Assembly: GCF_024347355.1 (NCBI RefSeq)
Contig: NZ_AP025465.1
Coordinates: 930,001-994,000, forward strand
DNA: 64,000 nt
Direction: 5' to 3'
Source of the DNA: Vibrio chagasii
GTDB lineage: Bacteria; Pseudomonadota; Gammaproteobacteria; Enterobacterales; Vibrionaceae
The translations under genes were made by a program, and so were the position numbers. Under the pieces are notes generated by a model, which saw only the letters and a program-made list of their open reading frames with translations, ran no database searches and had not been told where the DNA came from. Below, piece after piece: positions 38,131-46,501 of this stretch (position 1 is the stretch's first letter; every line of letters begins with the position of its first letter).

Positions 38131-39069
38131 ATGGAGCATGTTTTGACTGAGTCGACTCCAAAACCGACAAGGAGCCAGCCTGCACCAAAGCCCAGTTTTG
38201 CTGACAGGTTACAACATTGGTTACCTAAGATTGTGTTGGCACCGACCGCGTTGGTGACCGTGGTATGTATCTACGGCTACATATTCTGGACGGCAGCGCT
38301 GTCGTTTACTAATTCTCGATTTCTACCGAGCTTCAATTTTGTTGGCTTTACTCAATATGAAAAGCTGATGGAGAACGATCGCTGGATCACCTCAATCACC
38401 AACCTCGGTGTGTTCGGGATCCTATTCATGGTGATTGCTATCGTCTTGGGTATCGGTTTGGCGATTTTGCTTGACCAAAACATCCGTCAAGAAGGCGCGA
38501 TTCGTACCATCTATTTATATCCAATGGCGCTGTCATTCATCGTGACGGGTACCGCTTGGAAGTGGATTTTGAATCCGGGCCTAGGCATTGAGAAATTGAT
38601 GCAAGATTGGGGCTTTACCGACTTTAAATTTGACTGGTTGGTCGACTCTGAAATGGCGGTCTACACCTTAGTGATTGCCGCGCTTTGGCAGTCGTCAGGC
38701 TTTGTGATGGCGATGTTCTTAGCTGGCCTGCGTGGTATCGATTCCTCCATCATTAAAGCCGCACAAATTGATGGGGCAAGCTTACCCACTATTTATCTCA
38801 AAATCATTTTACCTTGCTTGCGACCTGTGGTTTTCAGCGCGGTGATCATAACTTCTCACATTGCGATTAAGAGCTTCGACCTTGTGACGGCGATGACAGC
38901 AGGTGGACCAGGGTATTCCTCGGATCTTCCGGCGCTATTTATGTATGCACACTCATTTACACGTGGACAAATCGGCCTAGGTGCTGCCAGTGCCATGATG
39001 ATGCTGGCCGGTATTTTAGCGATTCTGGTGCCTTATCTTTACTCAGAGCTTAGGGAGAAAAAGTCATGA
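38131..39069 (+). CDS. gtsB: Sugar ABC transporter permease, GtsB-like
   Basis: Six-helix MalF-type permease. The binding-protein-dependent transport motif is seen as IKAAQIDGASLPTIYLKIILP. I chose ATG 38131 (AAGGA 6 nt before) giving 312 residues; a GTG at 38113 is in frame upstream. A Pro-rich cytoplasmic start (about 1-30) precedes helix 1. The stop overlaps the gtsC start. Confidence 0.88.
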   Translation: MEHVLTESTPKPTRSQPAPKPSFADRLQHWLPKIVLAPTALVTVVCIYGYIFWTAALSFTNSRFLPSFNFVGFTQYEKLMENDRWITSITNLGVFGILFMVIAIVLGIGLAILLDQNIRQEGAIRTIYLYPMALSFIVTGTAWKWILNPGLGIEKLMQDWGFTDFKFDWLVDSEMAVYTLVIAALWQSSGFVMAMFLAGLRGIDSSIIKAAQIDGASLPTIYLKIILPCLRPVVFSAVIITSHIAIKSFDLVTAMTAGGPGYSSDLPALFMYAHSFTRGQIGLGAASAMMMLAGILAILVPYLYSELREKKS

Positions 39070-39923
39070 TGAATAACATCAACTTCGCTCGAATGTTTAT
39101 CTATTCGGCGCTGCTTTTTTTCTGCTTGGTTTACCTAATGCCGCTGTTCGTCATGGTACTGACCTCATTCAAAACCTTGCCAGACATTAAGGCGGGTAAC
39201 TTGATGAGTTTACCCAAAGAGTGGGTGTTCGATGCTTGGTACAAAGCATGGGACAGCGCGTGTACTGGCGTGAAGTGCGAAGGGGTAAAAGGCTACTTCT
39301 GGAACTCGTTCCAAATGGTAATTCCTGCGGTCGCTATCTCAACGCTACTGGGTGCATTCAATGGTTATGTAGTCACTAAGTGGCAGTTCCGTGGCTCAAA
39401 CCTGTTCTTTAGTTTGCTGCTATTCGGTTGCTTCATTCCATTCCAAGTGGTGTTGTTACCTATGGCGACCGTACTGGGCAAGATGGGTTTAGCAAACACC
39501 ACTGTTGGTCTGGTACTTGTGCACGTTATCTACGGCATGGCGTTTACGACGCTGTTCTTCCGTAACTTTTATATCTCGATTCCTGATGAATTGATCAAAG
39601 CGGCAAAACTGGATGGTGCAGGATTCTTCACCATTTTCTTCAAGATCTTATTACCGATCTCAACACCGATCATCATGGTGACGGTGATCTGGCAGTTCAC
39701 TGCAATCTGGAACGATTTCTTGTTCGGGGTGGTGTACTCAGGCTCAGAGACTCAACCAATCACCGTAGCATTAAACAACTTAGTCAACACCAGCACAGGC
39801 GTTAAAGAGTACAACGTCGATATGGCTGCAGCGATCATCGCCGCACTGCCAACATTGTTGGTGTATGTCTTCGCAGGAAAATACTTTGTTCGTGGCTTAA
39901 CGGCAGGATCAGTAAAAGGATAA
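39066..39923 (+). CDS. gtsC: Sugar ABC transporter permease, GtsC-like
   Basis: MalG-type permease of 285 residues with six helices. EAA motif: IKAAKLDGAGFFTIFFKILL. The N-terminal segment VYLMPLFVMVLTSFKT is typical. ATG 39066 overlaps the gtsB stop (ATGA), and the ATPase gene follows after 6 nt. Confidence 0.88.
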   Translation: MMNNINFARMFIYSALLFFCLVYLMPLFVMVLTSFKTLPDIKAGNLMSLPKEWVFDAWYKAWDSACTGVKCEGVKGYFWNSFQMVIPAVAISTLLGAFNGYVVTKWQFRGSNLFFSLLLFGCFIPFQVVLLPMATVLGKMGLANTTVGLVLVHVIYGMAFTTLFFRNFYISIPDELIKAAKLDGAGFFTIFFKILLPISTPIIMVTVIWQFTAIWNDFLFGVVYSGSETQPITVALNNLVNTSTGVKEYNVDMAAAIIAALPTLLVYVFAGKYFVRGLTAGSVKG

Positions 39924-39929
39924 TTACCC

Positions 39930-41042
39930 ATGGCAACATTAGATTTAAAACAGATCCGTAAAACCTATCGCAACGCGGACAACGAAACGTTAAAGGGCAT
40001 CGACATCAGTATCGATTCGGGGGAATTTTTGATACTTGTCGGCCCTTCGGGGTGTGGAAAATCCACCCTAATGAATACCATTGCTGGGCTAGAAAACATT
40101 AGCTCGGGTGAGATAGTGATTGATGGTGTCGACGTGGCTCAGGTTGAACCTAAAGACCGCGACATCGCGATGGTGTTCCAATCCTATGCGCTATATCCAA
40201 ACATGACGGTACGCGGCAACATCGCCTTCGGCTTGAAGATCCGCAAGATGCCGAAGGACGAGATCGATGCTGAAGTGAATCGCGTCGCTGAAATGTTGCA
40301 AATCGAACAACTGCTTGATCGTAAACCATCGCAGCTATCGGGTGGTCAGCGTCAGCGCGTAGCGATGGGACGAGCACTGGCGCGTCGTCCTAAGCTGTAC
40401 TTGTTTGATGAGCCGCTTTCTAACTTGGATGCCAAGCTGCGTGTGGAAATGCGCCACCAGATTAAGCGCCTTCATCAAAAGCTCAACACTACGATTGTTT
40501 ATGTAACCCATGACCAAATCGAGGCAATGACGCTGGCTGATCGTATCGCAGTAATGAAAGATGGTGAGCTGCAACAGTTAGGCACACCACAAGAGATCTA
40601 CACTAAGCCAAGCAACATGTTTGTGGCAGGCTTTATGGGGTCACCATCGATGAACTTTATCAAGACTATGGTGGATCTCGACGAAGAGCAGAACCCGATA
40701 ATCAAGGTTATTGGTACGGCTGATCAGGAGCACCATATTCGTCTGCCACAAAGCATGCGTGAACAAGACGGCAAAGAAGTTGTGATTGGCCTGCGTCCAG
40801 AGCACATTACTGAGCAGCAAGGCGATGATCTGTCTGCAACCACTAAACTGGATTTGCAATTGGAAGTGCTAGAACCGACAGGGCCAGATACGATTGCGAT
40901 GGTTAAGGTGAACGACCAAGAAGTGGCGTGTCGCTTATCGCCGGAATTTGAAGTGTCGGTAGGGCAGATGGCACCGCTGCATTTTGACTTATCAAAGGCG
41001 GTATTCTTTGATGCGCAGACCGAAGCGAGAATTGATTTCTAG
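39930..41042 (+). CDS. gtsD: Sugar ABC transporter ATP-binding protein, MalK/GtsD-like
   Basis: 370 residues. Walker A GPSGCGKST, Q-loop VFQSYALYPNMTV, signature LSGGQRQRVAMGRAL, Walker B LYLFDEPLSNLDAKLR, then a C-terminal regulatory (TOBE) domain with VIGLRPEHI. The C-terminal domain of this subfamily can bind regulatory proteins, but nothing here shows that it does. It is the last gene of the operon. Confidence 0.9.
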   Translation: MATLDLKQIRKTYRNADNETLKGIDISIDSGEFLILVGPSGCGKSTLMNTIAGLENISSGEIVIDGVDVAQVEPKDRDIAMVFQSYALYPNMTVRGNIAFGLKIRKMPKDEIDAEVNRVAEMLQIEQLLDRKPSQLSGGQRQRVAMGRALARRPKLYLFDEPLSNLDAKLRVEMRHQIKRLHQKLNTTIVYVTHDQIEAMTLADRIAVMKDGELQQLGTPQEIYTKPSNMFVAGFMGSPSMNFIKTMVDLDEEQNPIIKVIGTADQEHHIRLPQSMREQDGKEVVIGLRPEHITEQQGDDLSATTKLDLQLEVLEPTGPDTIAMVKVNDQEVACRLSPEFEVSVGQMAPLHFDLSKAVFFDAQTEARIDF

Positions 41043-41082
41043 TTTTTGAGTCAGTCGATCAATTAAAGGCTAAGCTTAGAGC

Positions 41083-41129
41083 AAGGCAGTATCACCAATT
41101 CGTAATTGATAATGTGATGCTGCCTTTTT
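41083..41129 (+). terminator. Terminator after the sugar ABC operon
   Basis: AAGGCAGTATCAC and GTGATGCTGCCTT (one G-T) enclose an 18-nt loop, then TTTTTG. Confidence 0.82.
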
Positions 41130-41310
41130 GTTGTTTTAGCTCGTTTTATTTCCTCATGAAAACAGAGGGATAAACGAGATAAGTAGATTAACTGAAATAA
41201 TATCGCCAATTAGTCACGGTTAGCTCTATAAAGCGGACTGAGAACAGCGTAGGATCGCCCTACTTTAGACCTAATACTAGGTGCACTTTTGTGCATAGAC
41301 AGAATAAAAC

Positions 41311-42678
41311 ATGAAACTAACAGCAAAACCCTCCGCTAGTAACGCTCTACTTATCTCTATTACGACACCTGATTTTAAAGGTGACGAAGCAAAAGAGTCT
41401 CTTGCTGAACTTGCTCGATTAGTGACAACCCTAGGGTTTAAAGTGGTCGGTACTCAGTCACAACACCACAGTTCAACCCAACGACAAAACGTATTGGGTG
41501 CCGGTAAGCTTGCAGAAATTGCTCACCTAACCGGTTACCAAGGTTCGATTCAAGAAGTGGAAGACGAAGACTTCATTGATGAGTCTTTTGATTTTCATGC
41601 TGGTATTGATGAACTCGATTTTGATGACCTGCCATCTGAAGAGGTGGAGTTTGGTACTGCTGATGTTGTGGTATTTGACTGTGATTTGAGCCCATCTCAA
41701 CTACGCAATGTTGAGGCTCACTTAGGTGTCGAAGTGTTTGACCGCACCGGTATCATCATCGAAATTTTCAGTCGCCACGCTCGCACTCGTACCGCACGTC
41801 TGCAAGTAGAAATTGCTCGTCTAAATTACTTAGTACCTCGACTTCGTGAAACAGCCGACGGTGACAAAGAACGTCAAATGGGTCAGGGTGCTGGTGAAAC
41901 CTCACTAGAGCTTGACCGTCGTAAAGTTCGAGACCAAATTGCTGCGCTTAAGCGTGAGCTGGTAAGTGTACAAGATGAAATGAAGAACCGACGCACACAG
42001 CGTTCGGAACTTTTCACTGTTGCTCTGGTTGGTTACACCAACGCGGGTAAATCTTCTATGATGCGTGCAATGACCGCAACCGAAGTGAGTGGTGAAGACA
42101 AGCTGTTCGCAACCCTAGATACCACAGTTCGTGCACTTCAGCCGATCACTCAGCCGCGTATTCTAGTGTCAGATACGGTTGGTTTTATCAAGAAGCTGCC
42201 ACATGATCTGGTTGCTTCATTCCACTCAACGCTTGCAGAAGCACACGACGCGTCACTACTGCTTTATGTGGTTGATGCTTCTGACGTTTCATTCCGCGCA
42301 CAGCTTGATGTGGTACATGAAGTATTAGCGCAAGTGGGTGTTGAAGGCAGTGAAAAACTCTTGGTACTCAACAAGTGCGATAGATTGAGTGAAGAGCAGC
42401 AGCTTGCGTTGATGGACGAATTCCCTGATGCAATGCTGACCTCGACTCGTGACCCGCTCGATATCACTAAACTGCACAAGTACATCGTGGGTGTGGCTGA
42501 GCAAGGAATGATCGAAGAAGAGATTACGATTCCTTATTCTGGACAAGGCATCATCGGTGAGATCCGCTCTAATATGAGTGTGGTGAAGGAAGAGTACGAC
42601 TACGAGTGCATTAAGCTGACAGTACGCTCAAGTGCTATTGATTTAGCAAGACTTAAAAAGCGTATGCAGAACTTGTAA
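41311..42678 (+). CDS. HflX-like GTPase with acidic insertion
   Basis: 455 residues. N-terminal HflX domain (NVLGAGKLAEI ... FDCDLSPSQLRNVE), coiled coil with RLQVEIARLNYLVPRL and the Gly-rich GQGAGETSLELDRR, then the G domain: G1 GYTNAGKSS, G3 DTVGFIKKLP, G4 NKCD. HflX splits or rescues stalled 70S ribosomes. Unlike canonical HflX, about 40 residues (75-115), nearly all acidic or hydrophobic (EVEDEDFIDE and similar), interrupt the N-terminal domain. It is not next to hfq, so it is probably a paralogue of the usual hflX. Confidence 0.87.
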   Translation: MKLTAKPSASNALLISITTPDFKGDEAKESLAELARLVTTLGFKVVGTQSQHHSSTQRQNVLGAGKLAEIAHLTGYQGSIQEVEDEDFIDESFDFHAGIDELDFDDLPSEEVEFGTADVVVFDCDLSPSQLRNVEAHLGVEVFDRTGIIIEIFSRHARTRTARLQVEIARLNYLVPRLRETADGDKERQMGQGAGETSLELDRRKVRDQIAALKRELVSVQDEMKNRRTQRSELFTVALVGYTNAGKSSMMRAMTATEVSGEDKLFATLDTTVRALQPITQPRILVSDTVGFIKKLPHDLVASFHSTLAEAHDASLLLYVVDASDVSFRAQLDVVHEVLAQVGVEGSEKLLVLNKCDRLSEEQQLALMDEFPDAMLTSTRDPLDITKLHKYIVGVAEQGMIEEEITIPYSGQGIIGEIRSNMSVVKEEYDYECIKLTVRSSAIDLARLKKRMQNL

Positions 42679-42742
42679 TCATCTGTTCCAGATAATATTT
42701 CAATATCCTATTGAGATAACCAGCTCTAAAGAATCTCTATAT

Positions 42743-42783
42743 AAGGCTGCCATTTTGTTTACCGAAGTGGTGGCCTTTATTTT
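42743..42783 (+). terminator. Terminator after the HflX-like gene
   Basis: AAGGCTGCCA and TGGTGGCCTT (two G-T pairs) flank a 15-nt loop, then TATTTTT. Confidence 0.78.
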
Positions 42784-42846
42784 TCCTCCTTACCTCTATT
42801 TGTCCTCTAAATCTCTATTTCATCATTGATAGTTTGGTCAACTCTC

Positions 42847-42885
42847 ACCCATTTATAAATATTCTATGGGTCATTTCCCACCCAT
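42847..42885. promoter_or_regulatory. Putative DctD upstream activating sites
   Basis: ACCCAT (42847-42852) with inverted ATGGGT (42866-42871), and a third ACCCAT at 42880-42885, about 85-125 bp upstream of the sigma-54 promoter. That is the usual place for enhancer sites of NtrC-type activators. The assignment to DctD is inferred from the neighbouring regulator gene. Confidence 0.45.
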
Positions 42886-42970
42886 TAATATTATTGGCTG
42901 AGCTCCCTGATGAGCGGCTCGATATTACCAAGCCTTATGGTTAAAGGGTTGTTAATGATTTGTGTCAATA

Positions 42971-42986
42971 TGGCGCGCTAATTGCC
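42971..42986 (+). promoter_or_regulatory. Sigma-54 promoter of dctPQM
   Basis: TGGCGCGCTAATTGCC: the invariant GG (-24) and GC (-12) are separated by 10 nt, matching the sigma-54 consensus. Initiation is predicted near 42997, about 50 nt before dctP. It agrees with the GAFTGA motif in DctD, which contacts sigma-54. Confidence 0.8.
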
Positions 42987-43044
42987 TTAGTGAAAGCACG
43001 CAGTTCCCATTGAAGGGCTGTTTTGTTTACTAAGGAGAATAATA

Positions 43045-44040
43045 ATGTTTAAGCCTCTTACCCTGCTGTCTGTATCTGCTCTGGCACTCACCAGTTTTAA
43101 TGCTGCTGCAAACTGTGACCCAGGTGAAATCGTGATTAAATTCAGTCATGTAACTAACACGGATAAGCACCCGAAAGGCATCGCTGCTTCTCTACTTGAA
43201 GAGCGAGTAAACACGGAAATGAATGGTAAAGCTTGTATGCAAGTTTTCCCTAACTCGACGCTTTACGATGATAACAAGGTACTGGAAGCCCTGTTAAATG
43301 GTGATGTTCAAATGGCGGCACCTTCGTTGTCTAAATTTGAGAAGTTCACTAAGAAATACCGCATTTTCGACCTTCCGTTCCTGTTTGAAGATGTAGAAGC
43401 CGTTGACCGTTTCCAAAACTCAGAATCTGGTGAAAAGCTGAAGAACGCAATGAAGCGTCGTGGTCTTCAAGGTTTGGCATTCTGGCACAATGGCATGAAG
43501 CAGATGTCTGCAAACAAACCGCTTATCAGCCCAGAAGATGCAGAAGGCTTGAAGTTCCGTGTTCAAGCATCTGACGTATTGGTAGCTCAGTTTGAGCAGT
43601 TAGGTGCTAACCCTCAGAAAATGTCGTTCAAAGAAGTATATGGCGGCCTGCAAACTAAGGTTATCGATGGTCAAGAGAACACTTGGTCAAACATCTACGG
43701 TAAGAAGTTCTTCGAAGTACAAGACGGCGTGACTGAAACCAATCACGGCATTTTGGATTACCTAGTGGTAACGTCAAACGACTTCTGGAAAGACCTACCT
43801 GAAGATGTACGTACACAGCTTGGCACCATCGTCCAAGAAGTCTCTGAAACTCGTAACGCTGAATCTTCAAAAGTTAACCTAGCGAACAAAAACAACATCA
43901 TCGAAGCTGGTGGTGAGGTTCGTACGTTGACGCCTGAACAGCGTCAAGCATGGGTAACAGCACTTCAACCAGTATGGAAGAAGTTTGAAAAAGACATCGG
44001 TTCAGATCTTATCGATGCAGCATTAGCTTCAAACCAATAA
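43045..44040 (+). CDS. dctP: C4-dicarboxylate TRAP transporter substrate-binding protein DctP
   Basis: 331-residue periplasmic binding protein. Signal peptide ends near NAAA|NCDPGEIVIKFSHV. Conserved DctP-type segments are GLKFRVQASDVLVAQFEQLG (the Arg binds the carboxylate) and GGLQTKVIDGQENTWSNIY. AAGGAGAAT precedes the ATG. Substrates are probably succinate, fumarate and malate, from the family and the DctBD neighbours. Confidence 0.92.
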   Translation: MFKPLTLLSVSALALTSFNAAANCDPGEIVIKFSHVTNTDKHPKGIAASLLEERVNTEMNGKACMQVFPNSTLYDDNKVLEALLNGDVQMAAPSLSKFEKFTKKYRIFDLPFLFEDVEAVDRFQNSESGEKLKNAMKRRGLQGLAFWHNGMKQMSANKPLISPEDAEGLKFRVQASDVLVAQFEQLGANPQKMSFKEVYGGLQTKVIDGQENTWSNIYGKKFFEVQDGVTETNHGILDYLVVTSNDFWKDLPEDVRTQLGTIVQEVSETRNAESSKVNLANKNNIIEAGGEVRTLTPEQRQAWVTALQPVWKKFEKDIGSDLIDAALASNQ

Positions 44041-44050
44041 CACCGCTATA

Positions 44051-44078
44051 GGGCGGCGGCTCCCTACCGCTGCCCTTT
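44051..44078 (+). other. Intercistronic hairpin after dctP
   Basis: GGGCGGCGG-CTCCCTA-CCGCTGCCC then TTT. GC-rich and placed between binding-protein and membrane-subunit genes; likely a mRNA stabiliser or partial terminator. Confidence 0.65.
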
Positions 44079-44106
44079 ATTAAAACAATTATAAGCGGAG
44101 CATTTT

Positions 44107-44832
44107 ATGGAACAGTCTCAAATGGAACAGTCTTTATTTTCCAAAGTCGGAAGAGTCACCGATTTAATTGAAGAGTCTTTAATAGCCTTCTTTCTGGGGG
44201 CAATGACCCTACTAACTTTTGCGAACGTGGTCTTTCGATACGCGTTCAATGACAACATTTTATGGGCATTGGAACTGACGGTATTCATGTTTGCATGGAT
44301 GGTACTGGTTGGCGCTTCTTACGGCGTTAAAAAACACTTTCACATTGGTGTTGATGTCATCATCAACCTTGCCCCTGAAAAGCTACGCAAAGTGTACGCG
44401 TTAATTGCCGTCACTAGCTGTCTTGCCTTTTCAATCTTACTTCTCATCGGTTCATGGAATTATTGGTACCCATTCGCGACTGATCGCGCATGGTATGAAA
44501 CCGATGATATCCCAATGCCAGAGATGCTGCAGTTCTTAGCTGACTGGCTGAATGAAGGTGAGCGATACGAGAAACTACCACGCTTTATCCCTTACATGGC
44601 GTTGCCGATTGGTATGGCATTACTAACGTTCCGATTCATTCAAGTTGCTTACCAAGTTGTGACGGGCAAACTCGACCGCATGATTGCAGGTCATGAAGCC
44701 GAAGAAGAGTTGGATGCGTTGAAAGCGGATGTACTTGCGGGTTCTGACGAAGACGCGACTGCAGTATTGGATTCGACTACGAACAACAAGACCAGCGCGT
44801 CGGGTACAAAGCCTAACGGTAAGGAAGACTAA
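44107..44832 (+). CDS. dctQ: TRAP transporter small permease DctQ
   Basis: 241 residues with four hydrophobic segments (for example LIAFFLGAMTLLTFANVVFRY and FAWMVLVGASYGVKKHFHIGV, the latter a DctQ signature; each given only in part). A long acidic, Asn/Thr-rich C-terminal tail (about 195-241) is unusual for the small subunit. The stop is 2 nt before the dctM start. Confidence 0.9.
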   Translation: MEQSQMEQSLFSKVGRVTDLIEESLIAFFLGAMTLLTFANVVFRYAFNDNILWALELTVFMFAWMVLVGASYGVKKHFHIGVDVIINLAPEKLRKVYALIAVTSCLAFSILLLIGSWNYWYPFATDRAWYETDDIPMPEMLQFLADWLNEGERYEKLPRFIPYMALPIGMALLTFRFIQVAYQVVTGKLDRMIAGHEAEEELDALKADVLAGSDEDATAVLDSTTNNKTSASGTKPNGKED

Positions 44833-44834
44833 TC

Positions 44835-46196
44835 ATGGCAATGTTATTTCTATTTTTGATGGTAATTGCTTTTATGTTGGTCGGTGTGCCAATTGCGATT
44901 TCCTTAGGTTTATCAAGCATCCTGTTTTTGTTGATGCATTCAGATGCGTCATTGGCATCGGTCGCACAAACTCTGTTTAACGCCTTTGCTGGCCACTACA
45001 CATTGTTAGCGATTCCTTTCTTTATCTTGGCCTCGAGCTTTATGTCTACTGGTGGCGTAGCGAAACGAATTATTCGTTTCGCGATCGCGATGGTTGGCTG
45101 GTTCCGCGGTGGCTTGGCGATGGCGTCGGTTGTGGCATGTATGATGTTCGCAGCGTTGTCTGGCTCTTCACCTGCGACGGTAGTGGCGATCGGTAGTATC
45201 GTTATCGCAGGTATGATCAAAAACGGTTATTCGAAAGAGTTTGCTGCAGGGGTTATCTGTAATGCAGGTACTTTGGGTATTTTGATCCCGCCATCGATCG
45301 TAATGGTGGTATACGCGGCGGCAACCGATGTATCGGTAGGTCGTATGTTCCTTGGTGGCGTGATCCCGGGTTTGTTGGCTGGTGTGATGTTGATGATCGC
45401 TATCTACATTGCAGCACGTATTAAGAAGATTCCAGCGCAACCATTTGTGGGTTGGGGTGAGATGTTCGCAGCCGCTAAAGACGCAAGCTGGGGGTTGCTA
45501 CTGATCGTCATCATTCTTGGTGGTATCTACGGTGGTATCTTTACCCCGACAGAAGCAGCAGCAGTAGCGGCGGTATATGCCTTTTTTATTGCCAACTTTA
45601 TCTATAAAGACATGGGGCCGTTTGCGGATAAGAGCAACACCAAGCCAGCGCTGGTTAAAGTGTTCCAAACCTTCTTTCATAAAGACACCAAAGACACACT
45701 CTATGATGCGGGTAAGCTGACGATCATGCTGCTGTTTATCATTGCTAATGCTCTGATTTTGAAGCACGTGCTGACAGAAGAACGTATTCCTCAGATGATT
45801 ACCGAATCTATGCTATCGGCGGGCTTAGGGCCGATCACCTTCTTGATTGTGGTGAACGTACTGCTCTTGATTGGTGGTCAGTTCATGGAGCCATCAGGCC
45901 TTCTGATCATCGTTGCTCCGCTAGTATTCCCAATTGCTATAGCACTCGGTATTGACCCAATTCACCTTGGTATCATGATGGTGGTGAACATGGAAATAGG
46001 GATGATAACACCGCCTGTTGGGCTTAACCTATTTGTGACCGCGGGTGTCGCCAAGATGTCGATGATGAATGTGGTCAAAGCGGCGCTGCCTTGGGTTGGC
46101 GTAATGTTCCTGTTCTTGATAATCGTAACTTACGTGCCTTGGGTATCGACATGGTTACCAACCACCTTGATGGGACCGGAAATAATCACTAAGTAG
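44835..46196 (+). CDS. dctM: TRAP transporter large permease DctM
   Basis: 453-residue membrane protein, about 12 helices, sodium-driven TRAP large subunit. Typical segments are MFAALSGSSPATVVAIGSI, GTLGILIPPSIVMVVY, FTPTEAAAVAAVYAFF and EIGMITPPVGLNLFV. A cytoplasmic loop around residues 255-295 carries several Lys. It is the end of the dctPQM operon. Confidence 0.93.
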   Translation: MAMLFLFLMVIAFMLVGVPIAISLGLSSILFLLMHSDASLASVAQTLFNAFAGHYTLLAIPFFILASSFMSTGGVAKRIIRFAIAMVGWFRGGLAMASVVACMMFAALSGSSPATVVAIGSIVIAGMIKNGYSKEFAAGVICNAGTLGILIPPSIVMVVYAAATDVSVGRMFLGGVIPGLLAGVMLMIAIYIAARIKKIPAQPFVGWGEMFAAAKDASWGLLLIVIILGGIYGGIFTPTEAAAVAAVYAFFIANFIYKDMGPFADKSNTKPALVKVFQTFFHKDTKDTLYDAGKLTIMLLFIIANALILKHVLTEERIPQMITESMLSAGLGPITFLIVVNVLLLIGGQFMEPSGLLIIVAPLVFPIAIALGIDPIHLGIMMVVNMEIGMITPPVGLNLFVTAGVAKMSMMNVVKAALPWVGVMFLFLIIVTYVPWVSTWLPTTLMGPEIITK

Positions 46197-46239
46197 TTGT
46201 TTTAGCTTTTTATTAGAATGGAATTTAATTCATAAAAAA

Positions 46240-46261
46240 GAGGAGGTCGTTAGACCTCCTC
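46240..46261 (-). terminator. Minus-strand terminator overlapping the small ORF stop
   Basis: GAGGAGGTC-GTTA-GACCTCCTC, a 9-bp perfect stem. The T-run lies on the minus strand only, so it ends the minus-strand small ORF and not dctM. The ORF stop codon lies in the loop. Confidence 0.85.
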
Positions 46262-46423
46262 ATCTATATGTCTTCCTCGCTTAACATGAGGATTGATCTG
46301 TTCGTATAGCGCTCTTTTTGCTTCTAATTCTGGCATGTTTAAGTCGAGATGTTCATCGGTATAGTAAATGCCATCTATCTCGAAAGTATCGCTAATCGAA
46401 GGAACTCTAGTTTTCTCACCCAT
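46250..46423 (-). CDS. Small acidic protein, 57 residues, unknown
   Basis: ORF starting MGEKTRVPSISDTFEIDGIY and ending RGRHIDEEV. AAGGA is placed 7 nt before ATG 46423; an in-frame ATG at 46429 is too close to it. A terminator overlaps the stop codon. Soluble, no membrane helix, no cysteine. The codon use looks like coding sequence and both ends have gene-like signals, so I regard it as real. No family is recognised. Confidence 0.65.
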   Translation of the reverse strand: MGEKTRVPSISDTFEIDGIYYTDEHLDLNMPELEAKRALYEQINPHVKRGRHIDEEV

Positions 46424-46501
46424 AGCCATATCCTTATTACATTTATTGCATAACGTCCTGTTATTGAATTAAGTATAGGTGATCTTGCTCGCAAATCTAA
46501 T

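Noticed and set aside
46197..46261. Hairpin as a dctM terminator
   Set aside because: No T-tract follows it on the plus strand; the T-run is on the minus strand.
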